Below, piece after piece: positions 1 to 11,598 of a stretch of 64,000 bases of DNA (positions are counted from its first letter, which is position 1; each line of letters begins with the position of its first letter). The notes beneath the pieces are model-generated. The model had not been told where the DNA came from and did not search any database. It saw only the letters and a program-made list of their open reading frames with translations. The stretch covers positions 42,070,725 to 42,134,724 of the forward strand of contig NC_086031.1 in NCBI RefSeq assembly GCF_036323735.1, given 5' to 3'. The DNA comes from Rattus norvegicus (lineage: Eukaryota > Chordata > Mammalia > Rodentia > Muridae). The position numbers and the translations under genes are program-made.

Positions 1-395
1 CTAAGACATCACTGTAACACCAAAACCTGCCTCATCTAAACCTGACACCCACACAGTCAAATGAAAGGCAGGGCGGTAGCAACGCACCTCCGTGCACATA
101 ATCAAGAACAGACGCATTTTCTTTCATCCTTGATAAGGACTCATGGAGGCAAGTCTAGCCTCCAATAATTCTACCGCTTTCCTTCCCAAGTGCTGGCATT
201 AAAGGCACGTGCCACCATGCCGAGGTATTTCTTTTACATTATATGTAGGTTACACAGACAAGGTTTTACTTCAAGAAATTCTTCCACAGGGGCACCAAGT
301 TTGAAAGCCAAGGGAATAAGGACTGGCTGAGAGTGTTTAATATTTAGAGTGTTAAGTATGTCCGGATAAAGGCTTATGGAGAGCAGTTATCTTAC
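1..395 (-). other. Zranb3: Zranb3 intron 6, 5' part
   Basis: Begins with the GTAAGA donor at 395-390. Apart from a short B1 fragment near 185-227 nothing coding is visible. Confidence 0.8.
185..227 (-). repeat. B1 fragment
   Basis: Short minus-strand match to the B1 5' part (CCCAAGTGCTGGCATTAAAG as read on the plus strand). Confidence 0.6.
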
Positions 396-481
396 CTGAT
401 ATGTGCATTGCAGTATCTCTTAGCATACTCCACCCAGGTTCCAAACCTTTGTGGGAAAAGGGCCTCAATCTGCATGAAAAG
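396..481 (-). CDS. Zranb3: Zranb3 exon 6: residues 198-225
   Basis: The 86-nt exon follows a TTGTTTCAG acceptor (AG at 483-482) and ends before GTAAGA at 395. It encodes LFMQIEALFPQRFGTWVEYA then KRYCNAHI and two bases of R226, in the phase left by exon 5. This is the SNF2 lobe 1 segment after motif III that contacts the second lobe and DNA in related ATPases. The exon is below usual ORF length cut-offs and was found by following the conserved protein past PEE. The next exon should begin by completing R226 and lies outside the window. Confidence 0.93.
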
Positions 482-697
482 CTGAAACAAATACGAATGT
501 CCTCAATATAGTACAATATTTTCAAGTAAGTTACTGTGATGAGAAAAGAATTGAATAAAAATGGTAACAGTTATAAAAGCAAAAATACTTCTTCTTCAAG
601 GCCTTTCCTTCCTCTTTACCATCATTCTCCAGGGAGAACAATAATCTGTTTTTAAATATAACATACATATGCATATGTATGTATGTATGCATACACA

Positions 698-700
<3 letters not shown>

Positions 701-747
<47 letters not shown>
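701..747. repeat. (TC)n microsatellite
   Basis: About 23 uninterrupted TC units, with CATA/GTAT-rich sequence just before. Confidence 0.97.
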
Positions 748-748
<1 letters not shown>

Positions 749-891
749 GCCCCTGTATATATACTTTCATTCACATATAGACAATCATAATATTGTGGTA
801 CAACTAAAATCTTACTGTAAAAAGTCATAGACAAGTTTTTATTTTAATTTTAAGAGGTATATAAGCAGTATACTATAATAATAAAGAACTT

Positions 892-988
892 TTTTTTTTT
901 TGGTTCTTTTTTCCGGAGCTGGGGACTGAACCCAGGGCCTTGCGCTTCCTAGGCAAGCGCTCGACCACTGAGCTAAATCCCCAACCCC
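892..988 (-). repeat. ID SINE, minus strand, 12-bp TSD
   Basis: Reads on the minus strand as GGGGTTGGGGATTTAGCTCA followed by the ID body and A-rich tail. The direct repeat AATAAAGAACTT flanks it at 880-891 and 989-1000 with no mismatch. It is one of only two ID copies in the sense orientation of Zranb3. Confidence 0.95.
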
Positions 989-1205
989 AATAAAGAACTT
1001 TAAAAGGACGAATAACCATCTATTATTGTATCTATGTGATAAAACATTCAAACATATGCCTGATAGTGAATGGATAGGCTGTTTCTGACTTTTATACAGT
1101 TGTGAATATTAGTGATTTCATATAATTACACTTGTGCATAGATGCAACACACGATCACCAGTGAGCTGTTTATCCATCTGTCCGTCCATGCACGTACATT
1201 TGAAA

Positions 1206-1310
1206 TGGGGTATTTATGCAGCCCTTATGTACCCAGGCTGGCCTCGAACATCTACCCTCCTGCCTTTACCTCCCGAATGCTGGGATTAAAAGCATGCTAC
1301 CAGACCCTCA
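1206..1310 (-). repeat. B1 SINE, partial
   Basis: Minus-strand B1: CCAGGCTGGCCTCGAAC and GCTGGGATTAAAAGC are recognisable on the plus strand. Confidence 0.75.
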
Positions 1311-1559
1311 ACCTTCCAGCTGCATTCCCACTGGATGAGTTTTGTGTGATACAACTTGAGAGATGATCAGGTGGTATGAGGGGTAAAGCCCAGGGTCTCA
1401 GGCATGGTGGCAATTGCTATACCACTAAATGGCTTCCTTCTCTTTTGACTTATATATCTCTGTGTGTGAGGCTTTGACATCGGTGTCTTTTTAAAATCAT
1501 TTTGCACTTTATAAATTGATGCAGCCTCTCACTAAACTTGGATTTCTGCTGGTCTGGCT

Positions 1560-1720
1560 AGCCAGCTTGTTGAGGGATTCTTGGTCTCCTCCTCCTACAC
1601 TGGGATTATAGCTGCTGCCACAACTGCCTGGTCTTGGGACAGGGTCTTGGGAATTGAACTCCAGGCCGGCCTTACATTTGCACATTAAATATTGTAACCA
1701 CTGAGCTATCTTCCCAGCCT
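1560..1720 (-). repeat. B4-type or related SINE, diverged
   Basis: Contains a diverged B1-like part and a tRNA-like end (CCACTGAGCTATCTTCCCAG) in the minus orientation. Confidence 0.55.
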
Positions 1721-2552
1721 AGATGTAAACTCTGAATACTATGTAAGTTTACCACTTGGGACAATAGTGTCATTACGTTGTTTTCCACTTCACGACTCTG
1801 ATAGGCTGCACACAATAACATTTTACTGTCATGTCTAATAGGCTCTTTAGTATAATGGTTTTTTTGAGGTGATTAATATAGCAGTTCACTCTTTTAAGTA
1901 TGAAGTCCAGTGGCACAGTCACAAAGTTATATATCAACCAATATTTGCACAATGTTGTTACCGTCTTAAAAAGAAACCCACCTCCATTAGTAGTCAAAGC
2001 CCTCTTGCCTTCCTACCAGATACTAGCAAGCAGTAGCTATCTTCTACTTTCATGCTAAATGAGAGGGCAGGTACCAAAGAAAACACACTATAAGCATTTG
2101 AAAATAAAGTAGAAAATAAATAGAGAAAATCAGCAAACCCAAGTCAGTTCTTAGAACAATCAATAACACTGACTACACTTTAGTTAGTTGGTGAATGAAA
2201 AGAAAGTTTACTAAAATTAGGAATGCATGAGGACATGTTACCACCACCATAGAGATACACGGTATTAGAGAATGATACTATAAACAACCGAATGCCAGGA
2301 AATCAGATTCCTATGATCAAATGGTCAGAAAGAACCAAGAGTGGCTGAAAAACACTCCAAACACATGACTGTCCCTAGATTAAGTTCCTTTAGTCTACCT
2401 GGCCTATAGTGGCCCTTAATTTGTCTCTTCTTTCCAAGGGTAGCTACCTAAGTGAAAAAGAACCACAGAAAAGTTCTGCAATGCAGTATAAACAGATCTC
2501 TGGAGGAAACTCACTGGCCAGCTAGCCCAGAACACCTGAAAGTAAAAAAGGT

Positions 2553-2555
<3 letters not shown>

Positions 2556-2601
<46 letters not shown>

Positions 2602-2650
2602 CCTCCCTCCCTCCCTCCCTCCCTCTCTCCTTCCCTCCCATCTCTCTCTC
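2556..2650. repeat. (CT)n and (CCCT)n tract
   Basis: Polypyrimidine run of about 95 bp: CT dinucleotides passing into CCCT tetranucleotides. Confidence 0.97.
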
Positions 2651-2699
2651 ACATACACACAAACATATATGTAAATGTAACTTTTATTCTCCTGTAGTA

Positions 2700-3250
2700 A
2701 TTGTTGTCTCTGAGGCTTACTATCTCCATCTGCTAACCTAGGCCTAGTTCTGGATACTTCTAGCTTCTGTACAATCTAATCTAGGCCTACAATGTTTCAG
2801 CCTCTGAAACATTCTTACTACTGAATAAGCTCACCCCTTCCTAGTTCTTTCTGATCTAGAGTGGCACTTTAAGTTTAATTCAGTTGCTCTCCAAACTGAC
2901 TGATTCAAACTGGCTCCTCTCGGCTTCTGACTGAATTGCCCTACTTGGTCTCAAACTAACTTCAGCAATAAGTTTTAATCTTCTGGCTCATTCTCATTCT
3001 CTGCCTCATTATGTCTTAACCTGTGTCTAGCTTGTTCTCTCTCTGCAACATGTCTCTCTAGAACTGTCCTGGAAAAACTGTGTCCTCTCTCTTAAATCAG
3101 CTTTCTTTCCTCTCTGATCTCATGAGAGTTAGGCATATCCTACCCTGTCAAATCTTTATCTGATTCATCGCTTTGTCTGCCCCTCAACTAGATGCCACTT
3201 TCAAACATGGATACTTAACCTTCTACTAACTTAACCTCCATTATTTGGGA
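2700..3250. repeat. Pyrimidine-rich block, probable unclassified interspersed repeat
   Basis: About 540 bp rich in CT and CTG-type words (CTAGGCCTAGTTCTGGATAC, TCCAAACTGACTGATTCAAA, ATGTCTCTCTAGAACTGTCC) with no long ORF. It ends in a B1-like GGGATTAAAGGTGTGTGGGT. It looks like a known high-copy rodent sequence to me, but I cannot name the family or class. Confidence 0.4.
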
Positions 3251-3304
3251 TTAAAGGTGTGTGGGTGCAGTCATCAGAGTAGAATTATAAAGAGATTTTA
3301 TAAT

Positions 3305-3465
3305 AGCTGGATTAAAGTACACCTTTAATCCCACCACTCAAAACGCGAAAGAAGGCGGATTGATGTGGGTTTGAGGCCAGCCAGAGCTACATAATAATAC
3401 CTTGGGTCAAAACCAACAAACAAGCAAATAAAAGAAAGAAAAAAGAAAAGAAAAAGAAATCTTAT
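3305..3465 (+). repeat. B1 SINE
   Basis: CACCTTTAATCCCACCACTC, GAGGCCAGCCAGAGCTACAT and an A-rich tail mark a plus-strand B1. Confidence 0.8.
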
Positions 3466-3676
3466 AGTAACAGTTTTAACCATATTTGTAAGTACGGCTA
3501 AGACTTAAAGATAGATTTTTAAAAACCCAGTCATAATAAAAATATTGTTTAATCATTGATAGTGTCCTGGAAATGTCCAATGCACTCTTCTGGCATTTGA
3601 GGCATCTGACTTTAAAATTGCCAAGCAGAAGACAGATTCAGCTTTCCTATTACTTGAAGCATAGCACTCCCAGTAC

Positions 3677-3908
3677 CTCCTCAGGCCTTCCCAGAGCTGG
3701 GGTTCCTGTTAGAAGAATGGCTCTCTGGGCCTTCTGCACCATGGGCAGGAGAATCTTGCTGCGGGCAGCAGTTCTGGACTTCATGTAGTGTGACTCGTCC
3801 ACTATCACGACCCTGAAGTTCTGCCTGTCCAGTGCCTCCAGCAAAGTCTCTGCGTCTGTGGTTAGGAGACCATAGCCCAGAACTGTCACTCTGCTGGTCG
3901 CTATTCTC
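3677..3908 (-). CDS. Zranb3: Zranb3 exon 5: residues 120-197, DESH box and TGTP
   Basis: The acceptor is TTTTCTAG (AG at 3910-3909) and the donor is GTACTG from 3676. The first base completes G120 and the remaining 231 nt encode R121 to E197. It contains the VTVLGYGLL segment (127-135), motif II as VVIVDESHYMKSR with D157, E158, S159 and H160, and motif III as AILLTGTPALGRPEE (183-197). D157 and E158 coordinate Mg-ATP in this family. There is no frameshift or missing catalytic residue. Open frames run past both splice sites and would add false tails (LGVLCFK downstream, and an MLF... leader upstream). Confidence 0.97.
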
Positions 3909-4589
3909 CTAGAAAAGAAAACCCACCTGCTTAAAGACAAAGTCTCAGCCATAAATAAATCACAAGGAAATAACACTCTCGGAGGGGAAAAAGGAAAGGG
4001 GGTAAAAAATAAGAAAAATAAGAGATGGTTCTGCTAAACATTAACTATTCACAGAGCTCAGATTTTACAGCTCTCAAATATGTTAAACCAAGACTTAGAA
4101 CTCTGGTCAAATGGCTGGATTTTGGGAGATTTGAGAACTAGAAAGCCACATTTTACTAGGACGAGAATCTTACTTTAACTATGCCGTTAGTATTTTGTCA
4201 GGACAGGACCTAACAGAGCTGTCCCTTGTGCCTTCCTGGTCTTTCCACTTCAACCGATACAGCCTGAGCAGCTGGGATGTTTTAAAAGATCAGGAGGAGC
4301 CTCCCCATATACACAGGCCAGTGAGCTAAAATGAAGTGGCTCATTGACCCCTGCTCTCTACGATACACACATCTGCAAATGCCTTTAGTTACTATCATAA
4401 ACTCTTTCCATACACACGGTATGAGACTGGTGAGGGAAGGAGACGCGTGTCACTCACTTTTACCCATAAATCACTTTGCTCCTAGTGTAGAATGCAGCAA
4501 TGAGACAAGCTCTTAAATATATCACTTTTGCATTTTCTATTATCACCAAAGGAATAGTACAAGACAGGCTTCATTTGCAGCTTTCTTTT

Positions 4590-4800
4590 TCTTTGCATGT
4601 GTGCTTGTATACATGTGGGCACACGGATGTGTGAAGGCATACATCTGTTTACATGCATATGGATGCCAGAGGTAGAAATGAAGTATCATCCCCCACCTCT
4701 TTCCACACATTTACTAACAGAAGGTCTCCTGCTGAACCCGCAGCTCTCCAATTTGGCTAGCCTAGCTAGCCGGCTTGCCCAGCCCCCTCCCCCTTTGTTT
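4590..4800 (-). repeat. B3/B4-type SINE, diverged
   Basis: Minus-strand SINE tail with the TGTGTGCTTGTATACATGTG type sequence and a diverged body. The subfamily cannot be set by eye. Confidence 0.5.
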
Positions 4801-5945
4801 TTTCTCCACGAGTCAAGGACTGGGGTTACTGGCAGGCCACCATAATAGCCCACCTTTATGTCATATTCCTTTCTCTACCTCTCTAATGGGAAAACGAAGG
4901 CAGGCCACCGTGTTCACCCACCATTTACGTTAGAGCTGGAGTTAGAAGTACTTTACCCTCACAGCCATCCCCCAGTCCTCAGCCCCATATTCTACCTTCC
5001 AGGGAAGGAGGGGAAAGTCCTAACTCATGGGTGGCATTTGAAGGCTTGGCTATATCTAAGTAACACAGAGAAGTATGGTTCCCTGCATGAGCTTGGACAG
5101 CAGAAGGAAGTATGGGCTTAATATTATGAACTGACTAGGGTGTCCTATGAGGAAGCCACCACACTTTGGGGGTGAAGGTCACTGCAGCCATGTCGGTGGC
5201 TTCTCTGACACATCGGCACTGGGTAACAGTTCAGTGCCAGCTGCCACTAGGAGTAATCTCTATATGTAGTTAATATACACTGATGCCGGTTGGTACATAT
5301 CCAAAACTGCTTCATTAAGGATAGAGAAGACGTCGAGTCATTTTATGCCCTTGGCTAACATCTTCCAGAAATGTATATATCTGGGTTATGGTCCTACCTA
5401 ACATACCCCAAATATTATAAGAAACAAAAGCCACTGCCACTAGTTAATCATACGTGTTACCTCCCAAATAACGAAGATTATCTAATGATAAAGAGATAAC
5501 AGAGGACAAATTTTAAGAAAATGTAAATATAGACATTTAAGTAACGTACAGCTAACAAGAGTTAAGAAAGCCTTAAAAAGTCAACATTCTCCAGATTTAT
5601 GTCTTTTCAATTTTATGCAGTTTTCTGGAGCATTCATAAGAATTGGCTACATTTTATTATAATAATGTAAATAGGGCATTAATTTTCTTGGATCCACGTA
5701 TATGAATGCTATTAAGTTAGGTCTCCAAGGTTAAACATCCTATGTCAACTCTGTCTCTTCTTCTTCATGAAAGCCAATGTTATCCTTACAAACACTATTT
5801 ATATTCACAGTATTAGATAATACAGTTCTGAAAAATATTACCAAGGATGCTCTAAGAACCAACAGATACTTATTTCTGATAGCTGTGTTACTTTTAAAGT
5901 CCAGGAAATGATAATTCTCTGTCACGCTCCCCACCCCCAGCCCCA

Positions 5946-6180
5946 GACAAGGTTTCTCTGTGTAGATTTGTCTATCTTGGAACTGGCTCTGTAGACCAAG
6001 CTAGTCTTGAACTGAGAGATCTGCATGTCCCTCCCCTCTGAGAGCTAGGGTTAAAGGTAAACACTGCCTGGCTACCCTCCCCCTTCTAAGACAGTGTCTA
6101 ACTAGGTAGCGCTTACTGGACTGGAACTCACTATGTAGACGAGGCTGGCCTTGAACTCACAGCAACTGCCTGCCTCAATT
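5946..6180 (-). repeat. Two adjacent B1 SINEs
   Basis: A first minus-strand B1 (AAGGTTTCTCTGTGTAGATT to about 6075) is followed at once by a second (AACTCACTATGTAGACGAGG to 6180). Confidence 0.75.
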
Positions 6181-6785
6181 TGCATCATTCAACTATATAT
6201 TCTATACAATAACATTCAAATAGGCTGACGTAGTCCAGTGGCCACAAAGCACAATGAAACAAATGATAAAGTTAGATATATTATAATACATTTTTAGAGC
6301 AAGGACTATAAATAATTATCAAACAAAGCAAATGTTTTCAAGATTTAAAATATCAAAATTGTATACTAGCCCAATAAAATCAAACCTGTTAAGTTGAGTC
6401 ATACATGAAACCACCATATTACCAACCTGGAAAGAAAACTATGTCAGGATTGTTGATAAAAGCTCACCCGATATTAGTCTTTAAAAAGTAATGGAATTTA
6501 TTCTTGAACTGGGAACTAATTCATTTTAAATATATTTCAGGCATATAGAAATAATTACACATGCCTTTAAAAGTATGTGTATTTTACATTGACTTTAAAC
6601 GTGGGTCAAAGGTAACAGAGATCACACATCACCTTCTTTTGGTGATGGTGGTTGGTATTTCATCCAAAGCACAAACAAAACGCATCAAGCCCTGAGTTTC
6701 ATCATCAGTACCAAAAAGTCAAAAGCAAACCAAATTATGAGAGCACGGATTTTTTTTTTCTTTAAGACGAATGAGTTCTTCTTAC

Positions 6786-6964
6786 CCAGTGTCAGTTTTA
6801 TTCGTGATGACATTGATTTCCTCTGGCTCTAGCTCTGGGATCCATTTTTCTAGCTCTTCTATCCAAGGGTATCTTAGAGATGAGGGGACGACTATCAGCA
6901 GGGGCCACTCCTCTTTGTAGAAGTACGAAATTGCGATCGCCTGGATCGTCTTCCCGAGGCCCAT
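6786..6964 (-). CDS. Zranb3: Zranb3 exon 4: residues 61-119, Walker A P-loop
   Basis: The exon follows a TTGTTTAG acceptor and has a GTAAGA donor from 6785. Its 179 nt encode M61 to T119 plus two bases of G120. It opens with MGLGKTIQAI, where K65 is the P-loop lysine that contacts ATP phosphates. Motif Ia is at about residues 82-94 (LLIVVPSSLRYPW), followed by an acidic helix EELEKWIPELEPEEINVI. The exon begins with ATG by chance, because M61 is internal to the conserved ADEMGLGKT string, so this is not a translation start. Several CpG codons remain, including an in-frame GCGATCGC. Confidence 0.96.
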
Positions 6965-7774
6965 CTAAACAATGTGTGCAAAGAGCATGTTACAAACAAA
7001 GCCTATATATCCTGAAAGAAGTGATCACATGTTAAAAAGTATTAATCGATGATTTTATACCAATTATAGTTAATAAAAATTAAAGCTTTAAATAAACTTT
7101 TTGTAATTATTATTAAAGACAGATGATCCCTAGATGTAAATATTACAGCTTTTCCTTTTTGACACCATAACAACAAATGCTTTACCCATCTAGCAGAAAA
7201 TCATGTTACATAACATACATGTTTTCCAAGGAAAAGTAAGCTGGAGAGGTTGAGTTACCTAAACCACAGCTAGCTGATCCCAGGTTCCTGCTGTTTTCCC
7301 TTTGACCATCTCCATGCCATCCCCACCACCTGTTCTAAACTCTTCCCAAGGGACGGACAAACCTCCTAAATGAACTGTTGTAGAGGTTGTCTCCACGATA
7401 GTCAGAGACTGAAGACAGCTCAGATCTGCTTCACCTGGGGCTTTCTAGCCAAACGCCCATAGATGAACAGGAGTAAATTGTGCTGGGGTGGGCGTGGCTA
7501 AGCTGCAGAGCTCCTGCTCAGGGAGTGGCAGGCACTGGGCTCAACCACCAGCAACTTAGCCCCTGATATTACTATTGCTTTTTATGAAACTACTTACATA
7601 TCACCACGCAAGAGACAAAACAACCAGGGCAGACAGCGGGTCAGGGATAGCCAGAGGAGGAGAAGGCAGAGCGGAATGGCACCTTTCAGGGCAAAGCTGC
7701 CACACCTTGAGTTCAGGGTGGTGACTGCACATACCTGTCAGAAGTCACAGACTATGTAGTAAACCCAGGGCAAA

Positions 7775-8065
7775 TGTGCTGGAGAGAGGGCTCGCTGGGT
7801 AATAGCACTTGCCATGTAAGCAAGAGGACCTGAAGTTGAATTCCCAGCACCCATGTAAAATATCCAGGCACATGCCCATAACACTAGTGCCGAGAAGCAG
7901 ATGGATGCATATAGGGAGCTGGCTGGCCAGCCTGCCTAATCAAAGCAGCGTAAGATTCAGGTTCACTGAGAAACCTGTTGCAAAGACAGAGACTGACAGG
8001 ACACTAGACATCTTCCTTTGGCTTCCATGTGCACACACAATTGCACACACACTTATGTCACACAC
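7775..8065 (+). repeat. B4/B3-type SINE
   Basis: Starts near GGAGAGAGGGCTCGCTGGGT and ends in CACACACAATTGCACAC-type sequence, the usual SINE body and tail. Confidence 0.65.
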
Positions 8066-8869
8066 AGTATGCTGATGAAAAACTGGGGAACCAAGCAGTG
8101 CTCAGAGACTTTTTTTTTACAGTACTAGGCCTGGACTGAGCTTTGAAACGTCTGGCCTGTGACGGCAGATGGGCCTCGTGTTTCATGGCTGAGGGGAAGT
8201 TTCAATGCACTTAGGTGGGGATGTCTTTTGAAGCAGGATTGGTATGGGCAGTTTCTGCAGCGCATCTGTTCCCGTAGGATAGTTCTGTGTTTGTTTTCTC
8301 AACTTAGGGGATTTAGCTGGGGCCTGTAGGAATACAGAAGCCGAATTCAGCATTCCTAACTATGTTAGAAGCAAAATTCCCATTTATCTCTATATAATCC
8401 TAGAGCCTGTAGCAGGAATTGCTATTTAAGCTTCCCTAGATCGAGACAGGAGTATGACTACATTAGGTGTATATTAAAGGTAATAAATGTGAAACATATA
8501 TTTCTGTTTCTCTTTCAACTACGCTACTCTCACATATAATAATTAAAATGCAGAGAGAGGACATAAGCAGAGACAAAACCAGATTAATTCACCTAGTTTA
8601 CCCACCAGGGGAAATTCCACCACAACGGCCCTTACATTTACAGAGAAGAAATAACTGTAGTCAACAGTTGTAGAGAAATACACTGAAAGATACAGGCTTT
8701 GCTTGACAGACTATTCAAAAGGGGGAAAAAAAAAGAGAGACAGAAACCTAAAAGAATAAGTTTCAAACACTAAGTGAGATTAGAGAAGAGAGAAATGGGC
8801 AGTTTGGGGTTTTAGCAAGCCTATTACAGAACCTCGTTTATGTGTTTTTCCTTTAATTGCTGCTATTAA

Positions 8870-9735
8870 GAATAAGAATCTTGGTTACCTCACTCAGAGT
8901 AAGTGTTTCCAGCTACATTCATTTACCTGTGAATTTTACAACTTCGCTTTTTCAGTGTCCAAATAGCGTTCCAGTGTATAACCCAGATACAGAAAGATCA
9001 CATTTTCTCTCATACGTGGATGCTAACTTTGGGTCTTTACACTTTTGTGTTACATTTAGATCTAGTAGAGGACAATGGGGAGGGGATTTCCAGGGAGAGG
9101 ACATAGCATGCAGTGACAGACAGGGAAAAGGGAAGCACCGTGAGCTACAAGGATGACTTAATTGGCAACATATGCCCACTAGAACAAGAATGGCACAAGT
9201 GTTCTGGAAGTAACTTAAATCTGGTACTATATGAGGTCCAAGAACCTGCAGTTAGATAGGCCAGACACTGTATGAGAACCCACTAGTACCATTCTTCAAA
9301 ATGGACAGAGTATTAACTTGGGAGCACTTGTCACTAAATGGAATATTTATATCATACTCCTCTCCAAAAGGCTCGGGGATCCTCAAAGAAGGGGAGAGAT
9401 GGAAATAGTCTAAGAGTCAGATGTGGTAGATGGCTATAATGAAATTTCTGAACACATCAGTTACATGTGTGAGCATTAACCAGATTCCAGCATGGATGAT
9501 CAGGTGGGCTCACCCCTAGCTAAGGAGGGATTGGCAACTGATAGCTTATCCTCTACGGCAGTCCCCACACCCAAAAGTATGTGGGCAAACACATTTGACT
9601 GAATAGGCCTTAAAAATTGCTTAGAATTTGGATGGGTAGAGATAGATATGGCAGGGTTGGGGGAGAGGGCTGACTATATTCAAATCATACTGAATGAAAT
9701 TCTCAAAGAATAAAATATATTTTTTATTTTTTTAG
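8870..9735 (+). repeat. Old L1 3' fragment with probable 5' inversion
   Basis: 8878-8985 reads as the reverse complement of a familiar L1 3'-region segment (GGTTACCTCACTCAGAGTAA, TTCATTTACCTGTGAATTTT). From about 8986 the match is plus-strand (AGATCACATTTTCTCTCATA) and continues through TGAGAACCCACTAGTACCAT to an AATAAAATAT end. The opposite orientation at one end is typical of twin-primed insertions. L1 identity is from memory. Confidence 0.6.
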
Positions 9736-9754
9736 AATAAAATATTAAATATAT

Positions 9755-10090
9755 AAAAAGACTGTGCTCAGTAGGTAGAATGCTTGTTGAGATGAACCCT
9801 GGATGTCTAAGGTTCACTAGACACCACTTTATAAACTGGGCATGGTGGAACAGCCTGTAATGTACACTTATGTGGTAGAGACTGGCAGACCAGGGCTCGA
9901 GGTCATCATAAGTTGTATAGAAAGTTCAAGTCTAAGGGGTTGGGGATTTAGCTCAGTGGTAGAGCACTTGCCTAGCAAGCGCAAGGCCCTGGGTTCAGTC
10001 CCCAGCTCCGGAAAAAAAGAAAAGAAAAAAAAAAAAGTTCAAGACTAGCTTGGCCATAACCCTGCCTTAACAGGAACAAACAAACAAACA
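9755..10090 (+). repeat. B4-type SINE split by an ID element
   Basis: tRNA-like start (TGCTCAGTAGGTAGAATGCT), then a B1-like part (ACTGGGCATGGTGGAACAGC). The end resumes after the ID with CTAGCTTGGCCATAACCCTG and a CAAA tail. Confidence 0.7.
9936..10033 (+). repeat. ID SINE inserted into a B4-type SINE
   Basis: Near-consensus ID body with box A-like TAGCTCAGTGGTAGAGC and box B-like GGGTTCAGTCC, then an A-rich tail. AAAGTTCAAG repeats on both sides. The host element resumes after it. Confidence 0.95.
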
Positions 10091-10509
10091 AACAAACCTG
10101 ACTAAACAAAAGAACAAGAAAACCAAAGAGAATAATTCAATTAATGTTATAATTATAACATCCAATCTTCAATCATATTGAAATAATTAGTGTGATCTGC
10201 TTAAATTTTTAAAAGAAAAAAAAAACTATAGTGAATGGAACTCAGGAAGTGACATTTGTGACCTAGGATACTGTCACTTGAACAGTTACTATTTGCTTGT
10301 ATGACTAAATGAATGCTTTAAGGGAAGACAAGCAACCCGGAACAGATAAAGCACAAATGAGGAAGGTAGTCTGCAGTTCTAAGTGGGTGGCACAAAAGCT
10401 TAAAGTCCAACAGGGCAGTATGACTACCATTCAGCTTCAAGGAACACGATGGGAGGCAGAACAGCTAACTGCTTTTAATATTGAGGGGAGATCCAGTTAC
10501 AGATCAACA

Positions 10510-11155
10510 TGTTTCTGACCTAATCGTTTAAGGATAAAATTGGGGAAGCAGGTGTAGTTGGAGTGGAAACTTCTGGTTTCTTTGGAGCTTCAGTTGTGTC
10601 ATGTGATGATTTTCTGGAAACTGTCTTATGAGAGGATGCTTTGCTGAGAACAGACATGTTTTTCTGTAAGCTGTCTGGATAAAGGGTGTGTGATGGTTGC
10701 TGGAGCAGTTGACTCAGAGGACACGTGACGTTTGGGCAGGGTATAAGTATAACCCAGCAGACAGTAGACGATCGCTTCGCCTTCTTTGCTGATTGTTTGT
10801 TGTGACTTCATAGAGAGAGAAGCACCAAAGAACTTCGAGTGACATTCCAGAGGCTTCTTGCTGCTTCCGCTGACCCAGTCCAGTTGGTGGAGCCTTGCAG
10901 TTTCCTCTGGATTGAACTGCCATTGCTGACTCATGAATGGTGTTTGTGAGTGGCTCAAGCTGCTGCAGGCAGGCTATCTGTGTGAACTGAACTGCTGATA
11001 TCCTGACAATGCAGACTGGAGTTACCCCAGAGAAATATTTCTATACAGGTCCATATCCCCCCTATGCCCTATTAACCCTTTCTTTCCACTACCTCTGGTG
11101 GGTGGTAGGGTGAAAGGGAGGGTTTAAGAACTGTTATTAAAATATAGGTTTTGAA
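10510..11155. repeat. Unidentified block, possible LTR-like or rodent MER-type repeat
   Basis: About 640 bp between ordinary intron sequence. The minus strand has an open frame of 110 codons (10626-10958) that resembles no protein I know. The plus strand has a TATA-like GGGTATAAGTATAACCC at 10738-10754 and ends in TTATTAAAATATAGG. That layout would suit a decayed retroelement terminus, but the family is not recognised and the ORF may be chance. Confidence 0.35.
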
Positions 11156-11496
11156 AAATCTGAGCCTACATAAAGAGCAGACTGAAGCAGGGAGGTTCTG
11201 GGTTTAAAATCATTCTGGTCTACCTTATAATTTCAAAGTTGGCCTGGATTGCAAAGCCAGGCCCATCTCTAAGACAGGGAAAACCTGTTCTAGAAAAAGT
11301 TTGCTAACAGGAAGACGACTGTGTATGACTCTGTTTCATTCTTATCATCAGATACAAAAGCATAACATTGAATTTTAGAAATAACACATCATAAGTTTGG
11401 TCCATGAAAATAACTACACTCAATGGGTAGCTCAGAACCCTCAGCTGTCACCAAATCTCAACCTTCAAGTGTCTCTTTACTTAAGACTGAATCACT

Positions 11497-11598
11497 GGGG
11501 TTGGGGATTTAGCTCAGTGGTAGAGCGCTTGCCTAGGAAGCGCAAGGCCCTGGGTTCGGTCCCCAGCTCCGGAAAAAAAAAAAAAAAAAAAAAAGAAA
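11497..11598 (+). repeat. ID SINE, near consensus, 14-bp TSD
   Basis: Complete ID with both pol III boxes (box B GGGTTCGGTCC) and a mostly pure A tail. AAGACTGAATCACT flanks it exactly at 11483-11496 and 11599-11612, which suggests a recent insertion. Confidence 0.96.

Larger units (their letters stand above)
482..3676 (-). other. Zranb3: Zranb3 intron 5
   Basis: About 3.2 kb. It holds one ID element, B1 and B4-like fragments, two CT-rich simple repeats, a pyrimidine-rich unclassified block (2700-3250) and a full B1. About 1740-2540 shows no recognisable element or exon. Confidence 0.85.
3909..6785 (-). other. Zranb3: Zranb3 intron 4
   Basis: About 2.9 kb. A B3/B4-like SINE lies near 4590-4850 and two B1 copies at 5946-6180. 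I see nothing else classifiable. 3909-4580, 4860-5940 and 6190-6785 look like plain AT-rich intron. Confidence 0.85.

Noticed and set aside
3650..3976. 108-codon ORF taken as a complete small protein
   Set aside because: It is exon 5 plus read-through into both introns, and the internal 77 codons match the SNF2 fold exactly between splice sites.
6782..6964. Internal translation start at the ATG of exon 4
   Set aside because: The Met is part of the conserved ADEMGLGKT motif, directly after a splice acceptor. A product starting here would lack the entry region.
9936..10000. tRNA gene candidates at ID elements
   Set aside because: Box A and box B are present, but the bodies lack a foldable anticodon and acceptor stem and end in A-rich tails with target duplications, so they are SINEs.
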